NCBI GenBank assembly: GCA_013400155.1 | Contig: VXBM01000016.1 | Coordinates: 1,740,620 to 1,804,619 of the forward strand | Length of the DNA stretch: 64,000 bases | Direction: 5' to 3' | DNA from: Helopsaltes ochotensis | Lineage: Eukaryota; Chordata; Aves; Passeriformes; Locustellidae | Shown: piece after piece, positions 1-11,810 of the stretch | How positions within the stretch are numbered: the stretch's first letter is position 1 | How the letters are laid out: every line of letters starts with the position of its first letter | Notes under the pieces: model-generated | The model's database searches: none | What the model was told of the DNA's origin: nothing | Seen by the model: the letters and a program-made list of their open reading frames with translations, nothing else | Made by a program: the position numbers and the translations under genes

Positions 1-76
<76 letters not shown>
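1..76. repeat. Homopolymer poly-T (76 nt) at window edge
   Basis: An uninterrupted run of 76 T with no interspersed base. It may be the poly-A tail of a minus-strand retroposed sequence lying to the right, or a low-quality contig end. The sequence that follows does not resemble a transcript I recognise, so neither option can be decided. Confidence 0.9.
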
Positions 77-78
<2 letters not shown>

Positions 79-3000
79 CAGACTATAACCACTTGGTTTG
101 AATTAACCCTGATGGCTTTGCCTAAATTGTTGTTTTGGTTTTCTCAGCAAAATGGTTGGACTGTTTCCAAAGCAGAAGCTGTTGTTGTTTGCAATTTTAT
201 GCTTACAAGAACTTTGCAAAAGCAGCTCCAAATCCCATGCTCTGGAGCAATGACCTGGTATTTGTCTGACACAGCCTTTACATCAGAAGAGTAAAAATTC
301 GTGTGAAAAGTTACCCTAATTATGGGTAACTTGAGGTGTGGGAAAAAGAATTTGCAAAAGCAAAATTCTCCTTTAACAGTTCACACAAGCTCCACAGAAG
401 TATCTAGCACAAGTTCACGTCTCCAAAACTCACCCATGTTTGGCATGTTCCTGCTTTTTCTCATTTTCTGGTGGGAAACCACAAAGGACCCTGGGGGAGG
501 GGGGTCTGTATCCAACTGACAGCTAGGTGGGAAAGAAGGAAAGAGACAGATTTTACTTACCAGATGATAACACTGTGCTACACACTCACACAGTGCAGAA
601 ATGGACCAGACATGTATTCAATGCCTTTTACAAACACCCATAAAGCCAGTTCTGTAATTATGACATGAAGGAATTACCAGTGTTTAATTCTCCCTGGTTC
701 CCTGATATATTTCCAGCAGCACAGGAGTTAAACAGGCAGCAGCTGAGCTGAAAACAGGCACCAGTTGTTTGGATTCAAGACAATAAGCTACAGAGGGAGA
801 TGTGGCTACACAGAGAGGTCCTGTGATCTGGACTTGGAGAGAGTGTCAGGGAGAAAACAAAAGAAATAATAATGAATTGTAGCACTTGGGCCTTTCAAAC
901 TTGGTACCACCATTAACTGATGAGATTAACTTGCAGAAAAAGTCCAGGCAATGACAGTATAGGTAAAGAAATGAGCTCAGGGGAACATCTAGCCAGGAAA
1001 ATGAGAAAAGAATTTTCTCTGGAGAAAGACCCTGTTGGCCACAAAGTGCCAACCTGCTCTTGTGTACACCTTCAGACACCTACTTCTGGGAATCTGCTGA
1101 GAAGCTGAGCACAGCAGTGGGAACTTACAGAGACCATGGGTCGGGCTCCTTTGCCAGCCACTGGAACAAGAAGGTTTCATATACTGCTTTTAGGGTAAGC
1201 AAAAGGTTCTGAGCAAGGAGTCTGAAGAGCCTTTCAACGGCCATACTACTATAGATAAATGACCTATTTGTTGGGCTGCCCTGGGGACATCTATCCTGAA
1301 TGCATAACTCCATGTAAAGGGAATTTGATAGCATTAATCCTGGATTAACTGCTATCTATTTTTTTCACCCACAGCTGCAGAAGGAAAGTTCTGACCTCAG
1401 CATGCTGATGGAGTGGAAAACATCACCAGTGGGCTCCTAGAGAATCCTGGTGTCTCTTCCCACAGTAAACCTCTCTTTCTCCTCCTCTTTCCCAGACCCA
1501 GTGGTGACCTATCTATTGAATTAACAGTAGTACTTCAGTGGAGTGTAGTTAATAGGTTTGCACACTACATTGTAAAGAGAGGCATGTACAAGTCAGAAGA
1601 AGAGAAGAAGGTATTGATAAGCTGATAATCTCCACAAAAACAGGAAGGAAGGATAGATTCATCTGTAAAAATACAATATGTTTGGAGCTGAACTCAGTAA
1701 AAAATTCTGGTTTGGTTTACTTTCTCATCTTCTAGGGTTGCACAGGTAAAAGTCTGCTTTTTTTGCAGAAACATCCGCAAAAAATATTTGGATTCAATGA
1801 CCATTTGTCCATGACTATTGAAAGAAGGTGGAGTGATGGAGAACAATCTGGTAGGAACTATAGTTTTATATGGAACATAATAGAGAGAACTGCATAATAA
1901 CTGCTTGGTTGGCTCAATAACTGGCCAGGAAAAATAGAAAGGGGGAGGAAGGAATCTATTTCAGATTGGACTAAAGTTATTTTCAGTTATTCCCACCAAA
2001 ATGGAAGAAAAAAAGACTGAAAAACTTGAGAATTTCACTCCAGAATAGAAGCCTGGAGCTGACTTCCAAACTGCAGCTGCTGAGCAGAGCTGCAGCACTG
2101 CCAGTTCTTTGGCTTCTTGCCTAACGGTCTCAAAAAAGAATTTATATCAAAACCTATTGCTAATACATGTCATATTTTAAACATTTGATCAGCAATTAAG
2201 CTTTGACTTCTCAAGAACTGACAAGTAATTCACAGTCTGTCCCAACAAACTGGGTGTCATTGAAAACATTCTAGGCTAACGATACCAACAATGTTACCAG
2301 CATCATTTCTGTCCTGCCAGGAGTTATACTAAAAAGAAACCCGTACATAATTTGGAACAAGAAACATACAGAAGTGATTTAGACACACACAATTGTTGGG
2401 GGGAGGTTTGTTTTGTTTTGTGATGTCTTTAATTAGGAATCCACAGGAGATCAATGCAAGATTCAAAACCATCATAATGAAATATTTAACCTCCTGGCTG
2501 GCTCAAGCAACAGTCATGACTACAAGATGCTGCCACATCCAATCCCTGTGAAGAAACCAAATGGTAAACAGACACTACATTACTTGTCAGGCTGCAGCCT
2601 TCTCCTCTGAAACCAAATACTCATACTGACAAGGCAGAATGAACTGGCTGTTATCATCATTCACATAAAATCACTGAATATTAAAATGAGAGATGATTGT
2701 GCTTTACTATTTGCAGTCACTTGTCCTTCTACTGAGCTTTTCACTTGAAGATCAAAACCTTATTAAAAGCATTACTAAATGAGGTCTCAGAGTACTCCAG
2801 CATGAGAGACATCTTAAAATCCTTCACTTCTCAAGTCAGGAAGCTCAAACCAGACAGACTAGTTCTAAAATTAATCTGTTTCAACTTATGTGGCACATGG
2901 GCTACTTCTCAGGGCTCCAACAAAAGATCAGTACATTGCGTGGTTTTGAATTATTTTGATCCAATTCATCTCTTCCAAGGTCTTAAAAATAACAACACAG

Positions 3001-6000
3001 CATGCACTTTGGAGCTGGAAAATGAAAGCCTCTGCCATTAACCCATTCTTCCCGGAGTTTTACTTGCCCCTCCCAAGTCCTGTCAAGGGCTGAGCTGGGA
3101 CAAGGGAATGCTGATATCCTGCATGTTTCCTCCCACCCCTACTTCTTCATCCACTCATGTTCACCTGCCTTGTACTGTAAACCATTGACCAAACTGGCCT
3201 AGAAAAATTAGACTGGAGGACTAGAAATGGCCATGCAACAAAACGACAGTTTGCTTTTGTACCTGCTACTATAAAATCAAAAATACAAGAAGAGTCTTAA
3301 GGAAGTAAGTACTTTTAGTAATGCGAATTACTGAATAAAGTTGCATTTATACAAAATAATGCTTCTAATCACTTCTTACTACTAAAGATTTTCAATATTA
3401 ATTCTGCAGTGTGACCTGCCTTTTAAAGGATGCTGTGCACCACCTGGGCAGTGGATAGCACACATGCACACACACCTCTTTGTATCCATGTATGTCTTGA
3501 AGCACTCTCATGCTTTCATGGAAAGGAATGGTGGTGAGACAGGAGCAACCTGATGACAGTGTGTGACTCAACACCATGGCAGCAGAGTGACAGCTTCGCA
3601 CCTGCACACAGACAGCAGTCCAGTGGTACTACATCACCTGTCAGTCTGCAGTCACAGCTTTGCTCTCACAAGGGAACACAGAGGGAAAATTGTGGTTGTA
3701 CACATGCACCAAGAGGCTTTTTTGCCTTTGGTAATTTTTGCTTTGGTAACAAAACCTGGGTTTAGTGCTCCTCATTATGTCAAGCCTGTGGGGCAACACT
3801 GCAGAGGAGCTGTGAGCTCAGGCTCAGCTCTAAGAGCCTAAGTCTTACTAACAAAGCCCAGACAAAGTCAGAAACAGCCATTAAACAGTGGGACAACTTT
3901 TATGTCTATTCACACACAGGACATAAATCATGTCAAAAGACAAATCAGGGAAGGCTCAGGATATCCTGCTTGAAAGCATCTCTGAGACCGCTTGGCAAAT
4001 GTGTGCTCTTGCTCTCTCATCTGAGCAGACAGCACATTCCTGGAGGCTTTGGCAAGTTTGGTGTCCCTGTACAGACACTGCTACCATCAATGGTATTTAC
4101 AACACACAGAGATCCCAGGGCAGATCATCCCCTACCCAGTACCAAGGAGAATACGATAGCCTTTCTCACTCCGGATGCATGCAGCACTGGCTTGGTCCTG
4201 CCCAGCCCTGCATTGACCATCATTAACTCCAGAGGAGACTGGAGGCACACTGTTGGGCCATTTCAGTCTGAACACATAGGTTTTTAGAAGTCTTTGTCCA
4301 GGTACTAAGCCTTTCCTTATCATAGGACTGCTGGCACCCTTAGGGCCTCTTTTTGTGTGGGGGAGCACTGGGACATCTCTACTGTCTTTACCTTCTCTGT
4401 GCCTTTGGCTTTCCACATCTTTTCAGTAAAGCCCAGTGCTAATCTTCCTTTGTTCCAATGTGACTAAGGGCTGGCTCTTCTCCTCTTACCTAGGTCAGCG
4501 GATTCTTCATGAAGAAAAGCAGAGAAGTGAGTGGAGTGCTGCAGATGGGCGCTAAAAGGACACCGGGTACCCTGTTGGCCTCCCTTTCAATGCAATGTCT
4601 TCCTCAGAGTGTGATTGCCCAGATTTCATTCCCACCAGATACGTCCCTCAGCCCCTCTATTTCCCTCCACAGTGAGAGTGGAGACCTCCTGTAGGAACAG
4701 GAGGGTTCTGCCTGGGGGGTCCTGCAGAGGCAAAAGGAAAAAAGGGAACATAACAAATGGATATTCAGGAATCTGCTAAATGCCAAGGAAGCAAACAACA
4801 AATCCATTGCCGTGGCCTGAAGGCCACAAAACAGGGCTTTCAGTAACCAGAATCACTGGGAATGTTCAAAGGCTGCTTCTTACAAAAAAACTTTTGTGAA
4901 CATTGATACTTACCTCTATTTTGATTTTTTTAGGTCCTTATGTCTGAGCTGATTTGTTCACTCTGAATTCAGCTGTTGGCCAGTCAAGCAAAAGCAGGAA
5001 GGAAAACCGTGTTCCTCTGAAAAAAGAGAAACTACAGTCCCAGTTCGTCAAATGCAACAGAGAGAGTGGGATTCAGTGCAGAGGTATACTGCTAATACTC
5101 AGTACCAAATCAGTGCTCAAATATCTTTAGTTAAACTATATTTCATTATTATTTTTAAAAAAGGGTATGAAGAGTATGATTTTTTTTTTTAATTTCCAGG
5201 ATCCACTTAAGTTCAGAGCAAAAACCTTCTTAGTAAAGAATAACATTAAAGTTCTTTCTTGTCTAACAGTCTCATCTAGAGTGAAAAACACCTTTCTCAT
5301 CCAGATCTCTATGTCTGTTCTCCATCTAGCACTACACAAGATTCAAGAACTCTATCCAAGTTCATTGTGCATGTTGTATGACAGGTGTTTGCAGGGAAAG
5401 CCAAAATGATCTCATATTTGCCAATCCTTCCAATAAGCACTTACACCACGTCAGCTTCAGGTGATGTTGTGTTTTATATTCTGCCAAGACACAGATGGAC
5501 AGAGCACACCTGCAGTCTTTAATGGGTATGCTTCTTGAATATCTTAGGACAGCTTTGGTTCACTCGTGTCTGGTGCTTATGTCTAGGATAACCTCAGGAA
5601 CTTAAGCAAATGCCTGTTAAACCATCTCTTCAGGTAGAAGTTGATGAGTGCCAATGTACATTAGATTGTAGGATATTATATCACAAAGATTTACATATTT
5701 ACTCCAGGCTTGTGTTATAATATATTGCAGTAGTCCTCAGAGTCATGCTGCATGACCTACCTGAAATTGCCAAGGTGAAATTTAAATCGAGAGTCTGAAT
5801 TAATTAACTTTCCACATTTTTACATTAATGGCAAGTTTTGAAAAGGTGAAGGCAAGGTAATATTTTATGCAATAGCTGTTTAAAATAGTCTCTGGGTTAT
5901 TGTGTTTCATTTCTGTAAGATGACTAGGCCCGAAACTGGATTTTTCTGGGTCTTCACATCAACATTTTTATTGGATCATCTTCCATCAGTTGCTATGTGT

Positions 6001-9000
6001 TATGTACGTACTTGCACACACTTTGTTTCAACACAAGGTCTTCCATCATTGGGAGACCATTTGTCTTTTATAGGTGTTCCAATCCAAACCAATGATCCAA
6101 GAAGAGATCCAACTGACATTCTGTGTCCCCATTGCTGCTCCTGACAGAAGTTGTATAACATTAAGTCTTCAAATGTTCAGCATTTGCACTGAGTGCATTT
6201 GAATGGATACTGTGATATACAGTTCCCTGCACAGCAAATCACATTGATTTTGTCAGCAGTTACTTCTGATGCCAGGCAAAGAGCTGACTGCAGCATCTAA
6301 GGTCCATTTCATAGAAACTTGATGACCCTTTTCATTCTTGCATTTGAATGACTTCTACCTCTGGAGCAGCCTGGCACACCTTTGGGCATCCCTAGATGAA
6401 ATATTTCAGTTCTGTACTAAAATGAGACAGCCTACTTTTCTCTTAAGGACTCGCCACCACAGTGTGGGATAGAATTATTTTCTTTGATGATTTTCTTGTA
6501 GGAAATTCCCAGTCAGTAAGATGTAAAACAGCAGAAACAAGCCAATGGAAGTATAACTATATTCATCTTTAGCCAAATAACCTCTAGACGCATAACAGGA
6601 GTCAATGATCTCGTGGTACAGCAAAAAGGAAGTCAATAAATGAGGGCCATTAAGAGGATCAATAATAGCATATAGGGAAGAGAATGGTGTTAGTCATCAC
6701 TTTGATGTTGAAATGTTCTTATTCTTTTCTCTAAAGCTTCTAAGAAACACCTATTTTGCTGGTACTGAAGACCACGCAGAAGCCATCTGCATTATGAAAG
6801 ACTTTACAAAGAGAAGCCTGAAATAACTCTCTTCTCATCACCTTTCATTCACCAGAAAACCATAGGACAGAAGCATTTGTGTGCTTCATCACATCCATCA
6901 GGTATATATTGCTGTAGTCAGGGAAGTTTGCCTTTGCCTCTAGTCTGTCATTGTGTTCCATTTATCCCCCATGGGGTCACTTGAGCTCATTTCTTGTTTT
7001 TCATCTCCTTCGCTTACTTGATGAAACTAAAGCAAAGTGACAGGTATATAGATACTAAACTGCACGACTGAGCTGGACTTCCAAAGGACTCAGACATTCT
7101 GACAGTGCTCTTTTTATTTGCTCGGCTTCTTTGAAGACACAGTCACCTGAGAATAAGCCCTTGATTTCACCATGTGTGTTCTTGGAGGTGGCGCAGCCTT
7201 TGCTTCTATATAGCCCTAAGCAGGAGCTCACACATAGTGATGCTGCAGGAAATTATATTTTTGACTCACAGCTTTTCCACAGCATCCACAAGAATTCACA
7301 ATTTGGTGACCCTGGGCACAGCACTTGGCTTGGAAAGGGGATCTGGTTTTTGGATCTGTGACGATGCTCTCTGGCAAGGATTTCTCCAAGCAGCCCAGAG
7401 GTGAGGTACAGCACCAGGGGGCTAATGGGGAGTCCATGTCTCATTCTGAATTATGGGGCTCTCCCACATCAGGACAAGTAAGGTTCAGGGGTTGGATTTA
7501 AAATCCTTGCTACTCTTCATACGGTCCACACAGAAAGCTTTCAGAAGAGTTTTTGGCCAAGTTCCAAGAAAAAAAATAAAATCCTATAATGGTACCAATC
7601 CACTTGAGGTAGGGAAGAAGCATCATCACTGTGGTGACATAGCTCCCTAAATTCCTGCACACTGTGGCTGGGAGGAACTGCACAGGTGCTTATTTGGCCC
7701 CAAGACTTAGCTCCTCACCTGCAATTAGAAGTAATTTCTAGAAATTTCCTATACAAAGGCAAATGAAGAACTCAAAAAACCCAAAAAACCCCAAACAACA
7801 ACAACAAAAAAATCATCCCACTTACCTGTGCTGTTTTGAGCTTCCATAAGTCTGTTCACCCCTTACCATGAAGGTAAGCCATGGGTGAGTTTTGGATGCC
7901 TTTGGAGATTTGATGAGGTGGGAAAATGGAGAAGATGCGCTATTTCTCAAGTAGATTCAATCAAGACCAAATACTTTGTTGCTGTAAATTGAGGTAGAGC
8001 AATTGATTTCTGTTAGTAGCCAACAGGCATGGGGTAAAAGTTACCACTGGTGTCCAGTCCAGGACTCACCTGCCATTATCCCTGAGGCCTGCACTGAGTT
8101 GAAAACAGGGGAATGCAAGATAGGGTATGAGGGAGAAAAATATGACGCACAATCCTTTGTGTTATTTCACACATGCGTGTGCTGACTTCAGGGTCACTTA
8201 AGGAACCTTGGCTGGGTAGGTCTCTGACCCCAGCATTAGCTCTCCTTCAGTATGAGGCACAATGCAGAGCCCATTGCCCGACAGGCTCTTGCATATGGGT
8301 CTTGTACAATGGTTCCAAGTTGAAGAGGCCCCCAGCAGACATTAAAAAGCACTTGATAATTAAAGTGCATATGATGCTCCACAGCCCTCCACTTCACAGT
8401 CCTATACTTCCCATCCTACCAGCCATAAGCTTAGTTCCCAACTCTTGCTTATGAGTCCCATACCTCTATTTTTCAGCATACTGCTCACAGTAATTTTACA
8501 AGATCTCTGCATAGGTCTGAAAGCTGGCCTATGTTGAATCACATTAATAGGGCCAACAGCACATGCAGCTCAATTTTTTTAAAAGCTTGGACGTGTTTCT
8601 GTGTCTGTTTGCCCTCTTACCCTCTTCATTTCTTAATATGCTGCAATTAAATTAATGAGTGAGACTTCCAGATTCCCAGCTCTGCAATTTTAACTGCAGG
8701 ACTTGGCTACAGTGACTTCACCAGCTTGCTCTATTGTCTGGTCATGAAGGTCTGCTAATATCCTCATGAATCCAATCTGAAACCCTGATACTTTGGTCCT
8801 TACCACTTTCACTTATATAATTTATAAAATCACAAATAGAAATTAAAAAGAAAAGATTAAAAAAAAAAGAGGCTGTTTTGAGACCTTTGTAGCTGAAATG
8901 TATCTTACAAGCAGCAAATGCTTTTTGCAGGAAAACCTAGAAACTTGAACAGACATTTGGCAGTTTTCTGTCAACTAGCCAGGCACTGGCGAAGCATGTA

Positions 9001-9587
9001 CAAAGAATACCCATCTGAGCTGAATTTCATTTACTAGTAAACTACGTTTTTACTAAGGAGGAAAAAGGGAACCTGAGAAAGAGTTAAGAATTTCCTCTTG
9101 TCTCATTACTGGTGACCTTCCATTAGTTACTGAAAATGAAATGGCTTGTAATGGGATCTTGTGGTTTCCATGGCTCTAGAAAAGCCATTTTTACGAGGTT
9201 GCTGCTTGATGAGTCTGATGAGTCACACCTCATGAAAGCAAAAAAAAGGCAGATGTGAGAGCAGCCAGTTCCAGCAGTCTGGGGGATATGAATGGTCCTC
9301 AGAGGCCTGTCTCAGGGAGGAGCACCATCAAAGGCTGGGAAACAGGTCCCCCCTGGTCTCAGAGGGCCAGCTCAGTGCTGCTGGGGAAGCTGCCAATTCA
9401 TGCTCACTCAGTGTTGGGGAGCACAAGTGGAGCCACGTTCACAGAAATGTTGAGGAGGAACACAGAGGCAGCTTCTCAGCACATACTTGGTTTTTTTGCA
9501 AGCAGCTGTATCAGATAGCACAGCAGCCATCATAAAATTACGCTTCTCTCTCTTACTATGGTTTACTATAGCACCCACAGTAAATTA
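77..9587. other. Non-coding stretch, no recognised gene
   Basis: About 9.5 kb of ordinary AT-rich DNA. All ORFs are short and none resembles a known protein. Small low-complexity patches only: a G/T patch at 2396-2422, a poly-T at about 5180, and an A/C-rich patch at 7775-7812 (runs such as AAAAAACCCAAAAAACCCC). I see no tRNA, snRNA, CpG island or clear transposon in it. Confidence 0.5.
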
Positions 9588-9767
9588 TAGACTCATAAAA
9601 TCATTTAAGGTAGAAAAGACATCTAAGATCAAGTCCCAACATTAACCCAGCATTGTTAAATCCATGTCTAAAGCATGTCCCTAAGCATCACATCTACGCT
9701 TCTTTTAAATACGTCTAGGGATGGTGACTCAATCACTTCCCTGGACAGCTTGCTCTAATGCCTGACT
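9588..9767 (-). mobile_element. CR1 LINE 3'-end fragment
   Basis: Reads as the reverse complement of an avian CR1 3' tail. The block from ACTCATAAAATCATTTAAGG through AAGACATCTAAGATCAAGTCC to GGATGGTGACTCAATCACTT follows the familiar order of the CR1 3' region. It is diverged and 5'-truncated. Similarity fades after about 9767. CR1 is a non-LTR retrotransposon, and such dead-on-arrival copies are typical of bird genomes. Confidence 0.85.
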
Positions 9768-10194
9768 CTTCACCAGCTTCATTGCCCAAACCTGGACCAC
9801 TCAAGCTCCTCATACCCAGAAAAAAATAAAGCACCCAGAAGAAAATAAAATAATTTCCACTACCACCACAATAATTTCAGAACCATCATGCTACCTTAAA
9901 GGCTTTGGATAAGCTACATACCAGCTATTTTGCGTGTACTGCACACGTTAAGTGATGTGATAATGTTCACTTGCAGTTGCTCTATGTTGAGTGTACCTAC
10001 CTGTAATATCTATTAAAAAGATGGAATTTCTTTTCAGGAGGAACTTAATACAGTAACACTCCAATGATATATGTGAAAGAGGCCTTGAGCTAGTTAATAT
10101 TATGGAAAAATTTAAACCCTTTTATAGAAATCAGCCACTTGAATTCAAACAATTTGAGCTGATGACTGGAGCAGAAATAATATTCCTCCAACTT
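9768..10194. other. Spacer between CR1 remnants
   Basis: No gene or signal recognised. The first part (about 9768-9850) is A-rich and could be more diverged CR1 sequence. Confidence 0.4.
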
Positions 10195-10385
10195 CAAGAA
10201 TGGCAGTAATGAAAATCTGAGGAACTACAGACTGGTCAACTTCACCTCAGTCTCTAGGAAGCTGACGGCAACTGTCCTGAAAAGAATTGCAAACACATGA
10301 AGGATAAGAACGTGATTGGCAACAGTTGCATGGATTTACAAAGGAAAAATCTTATTTAATCCATCTAGTAGCCTTGTACAATGTC
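10195..10385 (+). mobile_element. CR1 LINE ORF2 reverse-transcriptase fragment
   Basis: In translation, with breaks, this matches the CR1 reverse-transcriptase N-terminal block. Readable pieces are NYR-VN-TSVSRKL near 10219-10262, a piece equivalent to HMKDKKVI near 10297-10316, and an equivalent of HGFTKGKS-LTNL-AFY near 10328-10382. It is degenerate and interrupted, and opposite in orientation to the CR1 tail at 9588. It is thus a separate insertion and not part of the same element. Confidence 0.8.
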
Positions 10386-11629
10386 GTACACTTCCTTTGT
10401 ATGCTTGAGTTCAGTTCGGCACTCCTTGCTCATGCATATAGGCTTCCCGCCACTTTTGCTTGACTTCCTATGCTTTCGGATGGTCCTTTCCTCAGCACTC
10501 ATCACTCCTGGACTCCTTTTCTCTCTGCAGCCGTATTCAATAGGATTCTTCCAAGAAGATCTCTGAAGGAACTGTTATGAATGAGTGTTATGAGATCACT
10601 TAAAGAATCTTTGGCAAAGGTATCAATAAAAACAGGTTTGATATAAAAATGACAGCACAACAAATTTTGTTGGCAAGATTCACTCTGCTACTTATTAAAT
10701 GGCTAAGGCACACTGAGGAAAAGAAACGAACTAAAATCCCAAGTCAATCAATCCAAAATAAATCAAAAACTGTGCGTGTGAGTGTGTGTGACAAAAGGAT
10801 AGAAAGGGTAAGGATAAAAAGAAATATGGTCTGAAGGCCTCATAACACTTAACAACATTTAAACTTAGAAGTACTTAAACTTAACAACATTTAACTTAAA
10901 CTTAACACTTCAACAGTGGAATCATATAGGATGTACTGTATCTCAACAGTAACTTATTTACAGGCCTAACTTACCTACATATCTGAAGTACTTAAGAATC
11001 TAAGAGAGCAGCATTTCTCCCATATTTGATGTAGCATATGCAAACTTGCATGCAAACAGACATAAGGAGCCTGTACAGGGTACCTGTAAAAAATTTTCCT
11101 CAAAGGTAGTGAATTACTTTGGAAGCCTTTGCATCTATTCAATGGGCAAAGAGTCAAGGCTCAAGGAGTGGGCTTCAGGATCTGTCCTTGTTTGGCAATC
11201 CTCTGAGTGTAGCAAACCTGAGAGGCCCCACCCAGCGGGATGTTGCTGGTGACAGCCCTTTGCTGTCTAGAAGAGCTCAAAGAGTCTCCTTTTAGACTGC
11301 TGTTAATAGGGCTGCAAGAAAGTGGGATTTAGTCATAACCATGTTTCATCCTGGCTGCACTTCGGGTCAAAAATTTTCTTTGAAAGTGTGAGAACAAGAA
11401 CGTTATGCCATTCAGGCAAAATAAAAAAGTTTCCAAGGCTGTTCATAAAATAAAAAAAGCAGGAGCTGCTTAGAGAGCAAAAATTCTGGAAGCTGAGAGT
11501 GTTTCTGATAAGCTCAAGAGGAGCTGAGCCCAGGTGCTCTTTGTCAAGATTGAGGCCTAACAGGCATTTCTGAGATCACACTGTGGCCTGAAAAACAGGG
11601 GAAAGGGGATGATGCACCACTACAGGGGT
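10386..11629. other. Non-coding stretch with a short AACTTAA-type repeat patch
   Basis: No gene recognised. At 10840-10915 the words AACTTAAC, ACAACATTTAA and ACTTAAAC recur in a loose tandem arrangement, including two copies of CTTAACAACATTTAA. The rest is unremarkable AT-rich sequence. Confidence 0.5.
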
Positions 11630-11806
11630 GTATTTTGCTCTCCTGAAATCCAGGGCTGTGATCCTGCTTTGTGGCCTGCTCCCTCCTCTTAGGGTCTTCA
11701 ACTCCACAGCCCCATGGTCTCTGCAGCCAAGGCTGCCTCCAGCCCTCATGTCACCAACCAGTTCTTCCTTGTTCATAGAATCAGGTCCAGCAAGGAGCCT
11801 TTTCTT
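11630..11806 (-). mobile_element. CR1 LINE ORF2 endonuclease fragment
   Basis: On the minus strand the translation contains NKEELVGDMRAGGSLGC-DH, then VELKTLRGGSR, then SRITALDFRRAKY. This order is characteristic of the C-terminal part of the apurinic-like endonuclease in avian CR1 ORF2. The catalytic S-D-H motif reads R-D-H here, so the copy is inactive even apart from its truncation. The longer ORF that surrounds it (to 12058) is not CR1-like and is probably fortuitous. Confidence 0.85.
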
Positions 11807-11810
11807 TTTC

